Translations under genes and position numbers: made by a program | Assembly: GCA_040220415.1 (NCBI GenBank) | Contig: JAVJUV010000117.1 | Coordinates: 1-64,000, forward strand | Length of the DNA stretch: 64,000 nucleotides | Source of the DNA: JAVJUV01 sp040220415 | GTDB taxonomy: Bacteria > Pseudomonadota > Alphaproteobacteria > Rhodobacterales > Rhodobacteraceae | Reading direction: 5' to 3' | Shown: positions 45,118-53,631 of the stretch, one piece after another | How the letters are laid out: each line of letters begins with the position of its first letter | Numbering within the stretch: position 1 is the first letter of the stretch | Notes under the pieces: generated by a model | The model's database searches: none | The model's input: the letters and a program-made list of their open reading frames with translations, nothing else | What the model was told of the DNA's origin: nothing

Positions 45118-45130
45118 AGTCCTTTCGGGA

Positions 45131-45829
45131 TCAGGCGACGAGGCGGTCGAATGCGGCGTAGTCGCCGCGCGTCCAGTCATGTCCAAGTACCGCTGCCATC
45201 AGACCGTCGAACACCTCGCCCGGCATCGCCGCCGCCATGCCGTCAAGCATCGCGCGACGCTCGGACAGGCTGGCCGCCGGCAGCATGGCGCGCATGAAAA
45301 GCACGTTCTTTTCGAAGGGGATGTTCGAAACGATGCGCATTTCGATGCCGTGCAACTCGTCCTTGCTGAAATGCCTGACCAGCAGCGGCATCAGGACGGT
45401 TTCTTCCTCGTGCATGTGTTCGAGATCGTCCGCGACGAACAGGGCGAAACGCTGGTACAGCCGACGCAACGCTTCGGCGCGAAAGGGCATCGGCGTGCGC
45501 TCGACCTCCTGGGCAAGGGCTTCCAGTTCTCCGAAGGACTGTTCGTGGTGCTGGTGATCCTCACCCGCATGGTCCGAGGCGCCGGGGCAGCGATCTTCGA
45601 GAGCGCTGTGGATCTCGCGGTTCTCGTGCGTCAGGTGCGACAGGCCCATCGTCAGGTGATCGCGCAGGTCGGACAACACCGCCTGCACTTCGTGGATATC
45701 GCCCGCGTCCGCCCGGCCGAGCCGGATAAGAAGACGTGCGTTGGCAAGGCGGATGCCCTTGTGGACGGCGTAGTAGAAGTCATCGGCAATGGCGACCGCA
45801 CCGGCCGCGAAGTCGGGTTTCGTGTTCAT
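45131..45829 (-). CDS. Hemerythrin HHE-domain protein
   Basis: The 232-residue all-helical protein has iron-ligand motifs spaced as in bacterial hemerythrin-like proteins: YAVHKGIRL, LTHENREIHSALE, DHQHHEQSFGELE, EHMHEEETVLMPLL and a C-terminal HDWTRGDY. It likely carries a diiron centre that senses or scavenges oxygen or nitric oxide. The ATG at 45829 was preferred to an upstream one because the extra 33 residues are unlike the family. It is divergent from a LysR gene, which may regulate it. Confidence 0.85.
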   Translation of the reverse strand: MNTKPDFAAGAVAIADDFYYAVHKGIRLANARLLIRLGRADAGDIHEVQAVLSDLRDHLTMGLSHLTHENREIHSALEDRCPGASDHAGEDHQHHEQSFGELEALAQEVERTPMPFRAEALRRLYQRFALFVADDLEHMHEEETVLMPLLVRHFSKDELHGIEMRIVSNIPFEKNVLFMRAMLPAASLSERRAMLDGMAAAMPGEVFDGLMAAVLGHDWTRGDYAAFDRLVA

Positions 45830-45955
45830 CTGTGTGGCTTTCGTTGAATGGGCAGCGGCAAGATCCGGCTGCGATGGGGGCGCATTTAACGGATTTTCAT
45901 TTTCTCGGAACGGACGGATACTCGGCAACAGTCTCCGGTTTTTTCGGACAATGGG

Positions 45956-46879
45956 ATGAACCAGATTCGCGCCATGCGGGTCTTTCTACGTGTCGCAGAG
46001 CTTGGCAGTCTGACGGCGGCCAGCGCCGACCTGGGCTATTCGCGCGGCATGGCCAGCGCGATCCTGAACGAACTGGAAGCCTATCTGGGCGTGCGCCTGC
46101 TGGAGCGCACCACGCGGGCGACGCGGCTGACCGAAGAAGGCGCGCTGTATGCCGAGCGGGCGCGGGCGATCCTGGCCGAGATCGAAGCGCTGGAAGACGA
46201 GGTGGGCGCGGCCGAGAAGATGCCGCGCGGGCATTTGCGCGTTCAGATGCCGCCGGGACTTCTGCGGATCGTGGTGGCACCCGAACTGCCGCGTTTCTTC
46301 ACCGAATACCCCGACGTGTCGCTGGAACTTCTGTCGCGCAACCGGGTTCCGGATTTCGTGGGCGACCGGCTGGATGCGGCGGTTTTCGTTGGTGAGTTGC
46401 CCGACAGTGCGCTGATCTCGCGCGGTCTTGGCCGCATCCCGCTTCTGACCCTGGCGGCACCCGCCTACCTGGAGAGGCGCGGCATTCCCGCGACCCCGGC
46501 CGACCTGGCGGGTCACGAGACGATCGGCATTCTGTCTTCGCAGACGGGACGGCCCAGCCCGTGGTCGTTCCGGAACGGCGGGACGTCCGAAACCTTCCAT
46601 CCCGCCGGTACGCTGGCCATCGAGAATGCCGACGCCGCGGTCGTCGCCGCTGCCGGCGGCCTCGGAATCGTCCAGATCGCGAGTTACCTGGTGTTCGGCG
46701 AGGTGAAGTCGGGCCGGCTGGTGACGGTTCTGGACAACTGGCGGCCGGCGGCCTTCGAGGCCCGGCTTCTGATGCCGACAGGCCGTCTGCGGCCGCGGAA
46801 GCTGCGGGTCTTCGAGACCTTCCTGATAGAGGCAGGCAAGCGTTTCCGCGACCGGTGGCAGATCCGCGACGTCGCCTGA
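45956..46879 (+). CDS. LysR family transcriptional regulator
   Basis: The 307-residue regulator has an N-terminal winged HTH (about 1-60, MNQIRAMRVFLRVAELGSL onward with the recognition region YSRGMASAILNELEAYLG). A periplasmic-binding-like effector domain follows (about 88-295). It falls in the group that resembles CrgA/YafC-type regulators. The divergent hemerythrin gene is the natural target candidate, since LysR proteins usually control the gene they face. The effector is unknown. Confidence 0.9.
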   Translation: MNQIRAMRVFLRVAELGSLTAASADLGYSRGMASAILNELEAYLGVRLLERTTRATRLTEEGALYAERARAILAEIEALEDEVGAAEKMPRGHLRVQMPPGLLRIVVAPELPRFFTEYPDVSLELLSRNRVPDFVGDRLDAAVFVGELPDSALISRGLGRIPLLTLAAPAYLERRGIPATPADLAGHETIGILSSQTGRPSPWSFRNGGTSETFHPAGTLAIENADAAVVAAAGGLGIVQIASYLVFGEVKSGRLVTVLDNWRPAAFEARLLMPTGRLRPRKLRVFETFLIEAGKRFRDRWQIRDVA

Positions 46880-46955
46880 GACCTCGTGGGCTTGCAGAGC
46901 GGGGTCAATCCGAATACATACCCCCCGTTCACCCTTGGGGCATCCGAAGGCCGTT

Positions 46956-47330
46956 ATGGAAAACGTCGTACTCATCGTCCACCTGATCCTCGCGCTCTGC
47001 CTGATCGGCGTCGTGCTTATGCAGCGCTCGGAAGGCGGCGGGCTGGGCCTGGGCGGCGGTGGCGGCGGCGGGCTGGTGTCCAGCCGTTCGGCGGCGACGG
47101 CACTGGGCAAGGTGACGTGGCTGTTCGCGATCGCTTTCATCTGCACCTCGCTGACGCTGACGATCATCGCGGCGCAGAAGTCCTCGGGCTCCTCGGTTCT
47201 GGACCAGATCGGGGTCGACGCGCCCGCGCGTCCGGCCGCGGATGACAGTGCGGTTCCCACGGGCGATTCGCTTCTGCCTCCGGTCTCTGGCGGCGAAGGC
47301 GGCGGCCTGGATCTGCCGCGCGTAGACTGA
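46956..47330 (+). CDS. secG: Preprotein translocase subunit SecG
   Basis: SecG is the small accessory subunit of the SecYEG channel in the inner membrane. The 124 residues have two helices (about 3-20 and 52-72) around a glycine-rich loop (GGGLGLGGGGGGGLVSS) and a hydrophilic, acidic C-terminal tail. GAAGG precedes the ATG at 46956. It lies upstream of pyrG with a 217-bp gap, as is common in alphaproteobacteria. Confidence 0.95.
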   Translation: MENVVLIVHLILALCLIGVVLMQRSEGGGLGLGGGGGGGLVSSRSAATALGKVTWLFAIAFICTSLTLTIIAAQKSSGSSVLDQIGVDAPARPAADDSAVPTGDSLLPPVSGGEGGGLDLPRVD

Positions 47331-47547
47331 CAACGACCCAAGCGGTTTCCGGCCCGGAAACCGCAGGATAAACTTCCCCTGAAACGCCACAATACCTTGC
47401 GTCCGTTGCAACTTTTTCTCAACATATTGCGGCCGGGCGCTTGCGGGACCGGGCCGAATCCCCTATAGGTCAAATCCCGTGATGCTGCGAATTCCGGACC
47501 GCGGAAACGGCAGCCAAGAGCAGTGAATCACGGGGGAAATCCGGCAC

Positions 47548-49191
47548 ATGGCAAGGTTTGTTTTCATCACCGGCGGTGTTGTGTCCTCGCTTGGGAAGGG
47601 CCTTGCCTCGGCGGCGCTGGGGGCGCTGTTGCAGGCGCGCGGCTATTCCGTGCGGCTGCGCAAGCTGGATCCCTATCTGAACGTCGATCCGGGCACGATG
47701 AGCCCTTTCGAGCATGGCGAGGTCTTTGTCACCGACGACGGCGCCGAGACCGACCTGGACCTGGGTCACTACGAACGTTTCACCGGCGTGCATGCCCGCG
47801 GCACCGACAGCGTGTCCTCGGGGCGCATCTATTCCAACGTGCTGGAGAAGGAGCGCCGTGGCGACTACCTGGGCAAGACGATCCAGGTCATTCCCCACGT
47901 CACCAACGAGATCAAGGACTTCCTGCGCGTCGGCGAGGACGAGGTCGACTTCATGCTGTGCGAGATCGGCGGCACCGTGGGCGACATCGAGGGTCTGCCG
48001 TTCTTCGAGGCGATCCGACAGTTCGCCCAGGAAAAACCGCGCGGCCAGTGCGTCTTCATGCACCTGACGCTGCTGCCCTATCTTGCCGCCTCGGGCGAGT
48101 TGAAGACCAAGCCGACGCAGCACTCGGTCAAGGAACTGCGCTCGATCGGCTTGCAGCCCGACGTGCTGGTCTGCCGGTCCGAGCAGCTGATCCCCGAGAA
48201 GGAGCGCGCCAAGATCGCGCTGTTCTGCAACGTCCGCCCCGAAGCGGTGATCCCGGCATACGACCTGAAGTCGATCTACGAGGCGCCTATGGCCTATCAC
48301 AAGGTCGGGCTGGACCAGGCGGTGCTGGACGCCTTCCAGATCGCGCCTGCGCCAAAGCCCAACCTCGAGCGCTGGGAAGACGTGATGGACCGGCTGACCC
48401 ACGCCGAGGGCGAGGTGCGCGTCGCCATCGTGGGCAAGTACACGCAGCTGGAGGACGCCTACAAATCCATCGCCGAGGCGCTGACCCACGGCGGCATGGC
48501 GAACCGGACGCGGGTGAAAGCCGAGTGGATCGACGCCGAGATCTTCGAACGCGAGGACCCGGCGCCCTGGCTGGAAGGCTTCCAGGCGATCCTGGTGCCC
48601 GGCGGCTTTGGCGAGCGCGGGACGGAAGGCAAGATCAAGGCGGCGCAATACGCGCGCGAAAAAAAGATCCCCTATCTCGGCATCTGCCTCGGCATGCAGA
48701 TGGCGGTGATCGAGGCCGCGCGGAACGTGGCCGGGATCAAGGGCGCGGGGTCCGAGGAATTCGACCACGAGGCCGGCAAGAAGCGGTTCGAACCGGTCGT
48801 CTATCACCTGAAGGAATGGGTCCAGGGCAACCACGTCGCCCGCCGCCAGATCGGCGACGACAAGGGCGGCACGATGCGGCTGGGGGCCTATACGGCGCAC
48901 CTGAAGCCGGGCTCGAAAGTGGCCGAAATCTATGGCGAGACGGTGATCGAGGAACGCCACCGCCACCGCTACGAAGTGGATATCAAGTACCGCGAGAAGC
49001 TGGAGAGCGCGGGCCTGTGCTTTACCGGCATGTCACCGGACGGGCGGCTGCCGGAAATCGTGGAGTGGAAGGACCATCCGTGGTTCATCGGGGTGCAATT
49101 TCATCCCGAGCTAAAGTCGAAGCCGTTCGCGCCGCATCCGTTGTTCGCGGATTTCGTGCGGGCGGCGGTGGAGGTGTCGAGGTTGGTTTGA
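47548..49191 (+). CDS. pyrG: CTP synthase
   Basis: PyrG aminates UTP to CTP with glutamine and ATP. The 547-residue enzyme has the amidoligase domain (about 1-270, GGVVSSLGKGLASAALG, KLDPYLNVDPGTMSPFEHGE and GAETDLDLGHYERF) and a C-terminal GATase domain with the nucleophile in LGICLGMQM and the His-Glu pair in VQFHPELKSKP. The last complete core gene before the low-GC patch. Confidence 0.98.
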   Translation: MARFVFITGGVVSSLGKGLASAALGALLQARGYSVRLRKLDPYLNVDPGTMSPFEHGEVFVTDDGAETDLDLGHYERFTGVHARGTDSVSSGRIYSNVLEKERRGDYLGKTIQVIPHVTNEIKDFLRVGEDEVDFMLCEIGGTVGDIEGLPFFEAIRQFAQEKPRGQCVFMHLTLLPYLAASGELKTKPTQHSVKELRSIGLQPDVLVCRSEQLIPEKERAKIALFCNVRPEAVIPAYDLKSIYEAPMAYHKVGLDQAVLDAFQIAPAPKPNLERWEDVMDRLTHAEGEVRVAIVGKYTQLEDAYKSIAEALTHGGMANRTRVKAEWIDAEIFEREDPAPWLEGFQAILVPGGFGERGTEGKIKAAQYAREKKIPYLGICLGMQMAVIEAARNVAGIKGAGSEEFDHEAGKKRFEPVVYHLKEWVQGNHVARRQIGDDKGGTMRLGAYTAHLKPGSKVAEIYGETVIEERHRHRYEVDIKYREKLESAGLCFTGMSPDGRLPEIVEWKDHPWFIGVQFHPELKSKPFAPHPLFADFVRAAVEVSRLV

Positions 49192-49240
49192 GATTTCTGC
49201 ATCTTGGCTTAACTACAAAAGTACCGGTATAGGTTGTTCA

Positions 49241-50032
49241 ATGTCGCACTCGTTCATTGCCTACGTTGACGAGTCTGGGGACGACGGGATGGGAAAATTC
49301 CGTGCACCCGGCGGAGGTGGTGGATCGTCAAATTGGCTAGTCATCGGTGCTTGCATCGTTCGGGCTTCGCGAGATCTGGAACTTGTTTCCCTGCGCGACA
49401 AAATCAAAGCGGAATGCGCACCGAACAAACCGAAGCGGGATATTCACTTTAAGGACTTTAACCACAATCAAAAAAGACGAGCCTGCCAAATCATTGCTGG
49501 CAGCCCATTACGATATACTTGCGTATTGGGCCTCAAAAACACACCCGAAGCTATGGTTTTCGTGAACAAAAATCAGCTATACTTTTACCTTACCCGGTTT
49601 CTTGTCGAACGGATTTCGTGGCTATGCAGAGACTACAGACCAACGCTTAAAGAAGGAAATGGACAAGTAAAGATTGTCTTTTCGAGACGTGGTGGTCTTA
49701 GCTACGATGGCTTCAAAGGTTACTTGAGACACCTGAAGGAGAACGCTGAAACAAGCGTTCATTGGCCTGTTATCGATATTGAATCCGTTGAAGCTATGGA
49801 TCATTCGCGCTTGGCGGGACTTCAAATCGCCGATTGCGGTGTCAGCGCGATCGCAGCCGCTGTCGAGCATGATCCATACGGCAATGTGGAACCAAGCTAT
49901 GCTTCTGAAATCGCTCGTAACATCTATTCTCGAAATGGGAATTACATGAGTTATGGACTAAAGCTTCTTCCGAGTTTCGACAAAGCAGGCTTTGATCAGG
50001 CCCAAGCTGCGGCGCTCGGGCAATTCAGATAA
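49241..50032 (+). CDS. DUF3800 domain protein, low GC
   Basis: The 263-residue protein opens with AYVDESGDDG (about 7-16), the hallmark of DUF3800, a predicted RNase H-like fold with acidic active-site residues. A late acidic motif sits near GLQIADCGVSA. DUF3800 proteins are frequent on mobile elements and near defence genes, but no activity is established. Base composition is distinctly lower in GC (one 60-base line, 49441-49500, has about 38%) than its neighbours, so recent transfer is likely. It stands alone after pyrG with a weak ribosome site (AGGTTG). Confidence 0.78.
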   Translation: MSHSFIAYVDESGDDGMGKFRAPGGGGGSSNWLVIGACIVRASRDLELVSLRDKIKAECAPNKPKRDIHFKDFNHNQKRRACQIIAGSPLRYTCVLGLKNTPEAMVFVNKNQLYFYLTRFLVERISWLCRDYRPTLKEGNGQVKIVFSRRGGLSYDGFKGYLRHLKENAETSVHWPVIDIESVEAMDHSRLAGLQIADCGVSAIAAAVEHDPYGNVEPSYASEIARNIYSRNGNYMSYGLKLLPSFDKAGFDQAQAAALGQFR

Positions 50033-50688
50033 CGAAGAGAAGTTTGGGTAGCCCCCTGGGCCATGATTGCGTTTCCGCCTGCGGTCTTTCAACCACTCTG
50101 GCTTGATCCAGCGCTTGACTACCCGATTCCAATCTAAACCTAGTAGGTGAAAAATGCAATAAGCAGGAGAAAATACCACATATAGAGACATGGGCGGAGT
50201 GTCGGCCGAAATGTAGTAAGTTCGATCCCAAGCAACCGTAGGATGGGCGCTCGCAGCAATCATCACCGATGCCAACCAGAGCCCGTCCGCCGGGTGGGCG
50301 TCCAACGCCCGAGGTCCACACTTTATCCCACCACACTCCTCCGACACCTGAACTGAACCCGACCGCCGCAAAGCGCCCGCCGTCGTATCGGAGGCACACC
50401 TCCGCCGTGACGTGGGCGGCGTTCGTAGGGCGATCCGTCCACTGGTCTGATCGCTGATCCTCCTCATCGCTGTCCGGCGGGTCTGCGGCCCTTTATTCCG
50501 GGAATGGGTCGCAAACCCGGCGTAGACTGCTCGACGGCGCGTGCCGGGCCTTGGTTCCGGCAAGGGAACTGCGGACACGCCGCTTGCCGCCTCTCCTGCC
50601 CCGCACGCCCCGCGCGGAGTGCCGCGTCAACCCGACGTGATGTAAGCACGCCTTTCCCTGCCCCGGGAACCGCCATATATGGTAACGC
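50033..50688. other. 656-bp region without a convincing gene, mixed composition
   Basis: The first part (to about 50230) is AT-richer, continuing the low-GC patch. The rest is GC-rich. A minus-strand ORF (to about 49958) overlaps the DUF3800 tail and encodes a hydrophobic, tryptophan-rich segment, but it lacks a persuasive start and I do not call it. A segment at about 50224-50320 resembles GTAGGATGGGC...GGTGGGC dispersed intergenic repeats that I recall from other genomes; I could not verify this. Confidence 0.55.
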
Positions 50689-51129
50689 ATGATCGACGCA
50701 TTACTCCGCCGCCTTACCGCCCCCGACCCCGATCCGCTGACCGGGGATGACGCCCGTCTGGCCATGGCCGCCCTTCTGGTGCGCATCGCGCGCGCCGATG
50801 GCGAGTATCACCGGGACGAGATCTCGCGGATCGACCGGCTGTTGGCCAACCGCTATGGCCTTGGGCCTTTCGAGGTGGCGACCCTGCGCAAGGAGGCCGA
50901 GGCGCTGGAGGCCGAGGCCCCCGACACGGTGCGCTTCACCCGTGCGATCAAGGATGCGGTGCCCTACGAGGAACGCGAGCATGTCGTCGAATCCCTGTGG
51001 GAAATCGTCCTGGCCGATGGCGAGCGCGACCACGAGGAAGACGCGCTGATGCGCCTTGTCGCCCCGATGCTGGGCATCAACGACCGTGACAGCGCGCTGG
51101 CCCGGCAACGGGCGCAACAACGGGCATGA
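50689..51129 (+). CDS. TerB-like tellurite resistance family protein
   Basis: The 146-residue helical protein resembles the TerB fold (about 20-135), with acidic motifs RADGEYHRDEI and LADGERDHEEDAL that fit two metal-binding DxE-type loops. TerB proteins occur in tellurite resistance operons and as stand-alone membrane-stress or chaperone-like factors. No other ter gene is present, so tellurite resistance should not be assumed. Its stop overlaps the next ATG by four bases. Confidence 0.83.
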   Translation: MIDALLRRLTAPDPDPLTGDDARLAMAALLVRIARADGEYHRDEISRIDRLLANRYGLGPFEVATLRKEAEALEAEAPDTVRFTRAIKDAVPYEEREHVVESLWEIVLADGERDHEEDALMRLVAPMLGINDRDSALARQRAQQRA

Positions 51130-51893
51130 TCGCCACGCTTTCCATGTACGACTGGCCCGGCCAGAGCATCCATTGGGACGCGCTTTGGCGCCATGTGCGC
51201 AACGCGCTGCGGGCCCGGGGACTGGCCGCGCCGGACGCGCTGACCCGGCAGGGAAGCCTTTGGGATCACTGGCAAAGCCCCGATCTGGTCCTGGGCCAGA
51301 CCTGCGGCATGCCCTATCGCCAGCGCCTGCACGGGCAGGTCGGGCTTGTCGGCACGCTGGATCATGGCCTGCCGGGCGCGCCCGCTGGCCACTACTACTC
51401 GGTCCTGGTCGCCCGGCGCGACGTCGCGGGCGGGATCGCCGATTTCGCGGACCGGACGCTGGCCTATAACGGGCTGGACAGCGAGTCGGGCTGGGCCGCG
51501 CCGCAGAACCATGCCGCGCGCCACGGTTTTCGTTTCACCCGCAAGCTGCACACCGGCGCCCATCGCGAGAGCGCCCGCGCTGTCGCCGAAGGCCGCGCCG
51601 ACATCGCCGCGATCGACGCCGAGACCTGGCGGCTGCTGGAGACCTACCTGCCCGAGACAGCGGGCGCGCTGCGCGTCATCGCGCGGACCGAGCCCACGCC
51701 GGGCCTGCCGCTCATCACCGCGAAGGACCGGGACGCCGACGCCGTCTTCGCCGCTGTCGAGGAGGCCTTGTCCGCCGTGGACCCGGCCACGCGCGAGGCT
51801 TTGCACATCCGGGGCATCGTGCGAATTCCGGCGGCGGATTATCTGGCCGTCCCAACGCCCGCGATCCCGTCGCAGGACGCGCCGGCGGCCTGA
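51126..51893 (+). CDS. PhnD-like substrate-binding fold protein without signal peptide
   Basis: This 255-residue periplasmic-binding-type protein resembles the PhnD family: it starts with IATLSMYDWPGQS, has the LVLGQTCGMPY hinge and a central NGLDSESGWAAPQNH segment. Phosphonate or phosphite binding is the family theme, but it lacks a signal peptide and any transport partner, so it probably acts in the cytoplasm as a small-ligand binder. It is coupled to the TerB-like gene by an ATGA overlap. Confidence 0.75.
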   Translation: MIATLSMYDWPGQSIHWDALWRHVRNALRARGLAAPDALTRQGSLWDHWQSPDLVLGQTCGMPYRQRLHGQVGLVGTLDHGLPGAPAGHYYSVLVARRDVAGGIADFADRTLAYNGLDSESGWAAPQNHAARHGFRFTRKLHTGAHRESARAVAEGRADIAAIDAETWRLLETYLPETAGALRVIARTEPTPGLPLITAKDRDADAVFAAVEEALSAVDPATREALHIRGIVRIPAADYLAVPTPAIPSQDAPAA

Positions 51894-51950
51894 GACGTTG
51901 CATTCGCGGCGAAATCGGGCCTAACTCGCGGAAATCATGCGAGGGCACCC

Positions 51951-52724
51951 GTGACCGAAACCGCACCCGTCATCGAGATCCGCAACCTGCACAAGAGTTT
52001 CGGCGCGCTGGAAGTGCTGAAGGGCGTCAACATGGTGGCGCCCAGGGGCCACGCGATATCGCTGATCGGATCGTCGGGTTCCGGCAAGTCGACGCTGCTG
52101 CGCTGCGCCAACCTGCTGGAGGACAGCCAGGAGGGCGAGATCATCTTCGAGGGCGAGGCCGTGCACTGGAAAGGCACCGGCCTGAACCGCCATCCCGCCG
52201 ACCGGGCGCAGGTCACCCGCATCCGCACGAACCTGTCGATGGTGTTTCAGCAGTTCAACCTGTGGACTCACCTGACCGTCCTTCAGAACGTCATGGAAGC
52301 GCCGTTGACGGTGCTGAAGCGCGACCCGGCCGAGGTCGAGGAAAAGGCGCGAATGTATCTCGACAAGGTCGGGATCGGCGACAAGTGCGACGTCTGGCCG
52401 GCCCAGTTGTCCGGCGGCCAGCAGCAGCGCGCGGCAATCGCGCGCGCGCTGTGCATGGAGCCGCGGGCGCTTCTGTTCGACGAACCGACCAGCGCGCTGG
52501 ACCCCGAACTGGAACAGGAGGTGATCCGGGTGATCAAGGCGCTGGCCGAAGAGGGCCGCACGATGATCATCGTCACCCACGACATGGGGCTTGCGCGGGA
52601 CACCAGCGATCACGTCGTCTTCCTGCACAAGGGGCTGGTCGAGGAAGAAGGGTCTCCGGATCAGTTGTTCGGCCAGCCGAAGTCCGAACGCCTGCGCCAG
52701 TTCCTGTCGGCGGTTTCGGGCTGA
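51951..52724 (+). CDS. Amino-acid-type ABC transporter ATPase (HisP/GlnQ family)
   Basis: The 257-residue ATPase has Walker A GSSGSGKSTLLRC (about 38-50), the signature LSGGQQQRAAIARAL, Walker B ALLFDEPTSALDPE and the H-loop IIVTHDMG. It powers the polar amino acid importer encoded downstream. GTG start at 51951 follows GAGGG. First gene of a five-gene transport and ligase cluster. Confidence 0.95.
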   Translation: MTETAPVIEIRNLHKSFGALEVLKGVNMVAPRGHAISLIGSSGSGKSTLLRCANLLEDSQEGEIIFEGEAVHWKGTGLNRHPADRAQVTRIRTNLSMVFQQFNLWTHLTVLQNVMEAPLTVLKRDPAEVEEKARMYLDKVGIGDKCDVWPAQLSGGQQQRAAIARALCMEPRALLFDEPTSALDPELEQEVIRVIKALAEEGRTMIIVTHDMGLARDTSDHVVFLHKGLVEEEGSPDQLFGQPKSERLRQFLSAVSG

Positions 52725-52858
52725 ACGCGTGGAAAAACCATGCGGACCGCTAAGGTTACGCTAGGGACATCTTGTTTTTGCCGGGCATTTGCATAACGCT
52801 ATCGCGCACAATTGGCGCGAACCTGGTTCGTGCCTGATGACTAACCTGGGAGAACGAC

Positions 52859-53590
52859 ATGAAAACCTTGCTGCTTGCCACGGCTGCCGTGGCCTTCACC
52901 ACCGGCGCCGCCCTGGCCGGAAGCCACAGTGTGGTGCGCATGGGCACCGAAGGAGCCTATCCGCCGTACAACTTCATCAATGACGCCGGCGAGGTCGACG
53001 GCTTCGAGCGCGAACTGGGCGACGAGTTGTGCGCGCGCGCCGAACTGACCTGCGAATGGGTCACGAACGATTGGGATTCGATCATTCCGAACCTGACGTC
53101 CGGGAACTACGACACGATCATCGCCGGCATGTCGATCACCGACGAGCGCGACGAGGTCATCGACTTCACGCAGGATTATTATCCGCCGACCGCCTCGCGC
53201 TACCTGGCGCTGTCGGAGGACGTCGACCTGACCGGCGGCGTGATCGCAGCACAGACCAACACGATCCAGTCGGCCTACGTGGCCGAGACGGGCGCCACGC
53301 TGCTGGAATTCGCGACGCCGGACGAGACGATCGCAGCCGTGATCAACGGCGAGGCCGACGCCGTCTTCGCCGATGCCGACTTCCTTTTGCCCAAGGCCGA
53401 GGAATCGGGCGGCGAGATGATGATCGTCGGCGATCCGGTGCCGCTGGGCGGTGGCGTCGGCATGGGCCTTCGCGAGACGGATACCGAGTTGAAGGACAAG
53501 TTCAACGCGGCCATCACCTCGATGAAAGAGGACGGAACGCTGAACGAACTGCTGAAAAAGTGGTTCGGCGAAGAAACCCAGACCTACTAA
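52859..53590 (+). CDS. ABC transporter periplasmic binding protein (amino acid type)
   Basis: The 243-residue family 3 solute-binding protein has a signal peptide (about 1-20, MKTLLLATAAVAFTTGAALA) and the conserved opening RMGTEGAYPPYNFIND, then GFERELGDELC and the MSITDERDEVIDFTQDYY motif. It delivers a cationic or polar amino acid, or a related amine, to the permeases downstream. GGGAGAACGAC precedes the ATG. Confidence 0.94.
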   Translation: MKTLLLATAAVAFTTGAALAGSHSVVRMGTEGAYPPYNFINDAGEVDGFERELGDELCARAELTCEWVTNDWDSIIPNLTSGNYDTIIAGMSITDERDEVIDFTQDYYPPTASRYLALSEDVDLTGGVIAAQTNTIQSAYVAETGATLLEFATPDETIAAVINGEADAVFADADFLLPKAEESGGEMMIVGDPVPLGGGVGMGLRETDTELKDKFNAAITSMKEDGTLNELLKKWFGEETQTY

Positions 53591-53599
53591 TCGCTTGAC

Positions 53600-53624
53600 A
53601 GGGCGGCGGGTTTCCTGCCGCCCT
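53600..53624 (+). terminator. Hairpin between binding-protein and permease genes
   Basis: AGGGCGGC (53600-53607) pairs with GCCGCCCT (53617-53624) just after the binding-protein stop and eight bases before the permease start. It may partially terminate or protect the upstream message so that the binding protein is made in excess. Confidence 0.6.
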
Positions 53625-53631
53625 ATTCCTG

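Noticed and set aside
49958..50578. 206-residue minus-strand ORF with a tryptophan-rich hydrophobic segment
   Set aside because: No good start or ribosome site; it overlaps the DUF3800 tail and has no recognised family. Kept as a note in the intergenic feature.
50689..51129. Tellurite resistance operon
   Set aside because: Only a TerB-like gene is present; no terA, terC, terD or terE.
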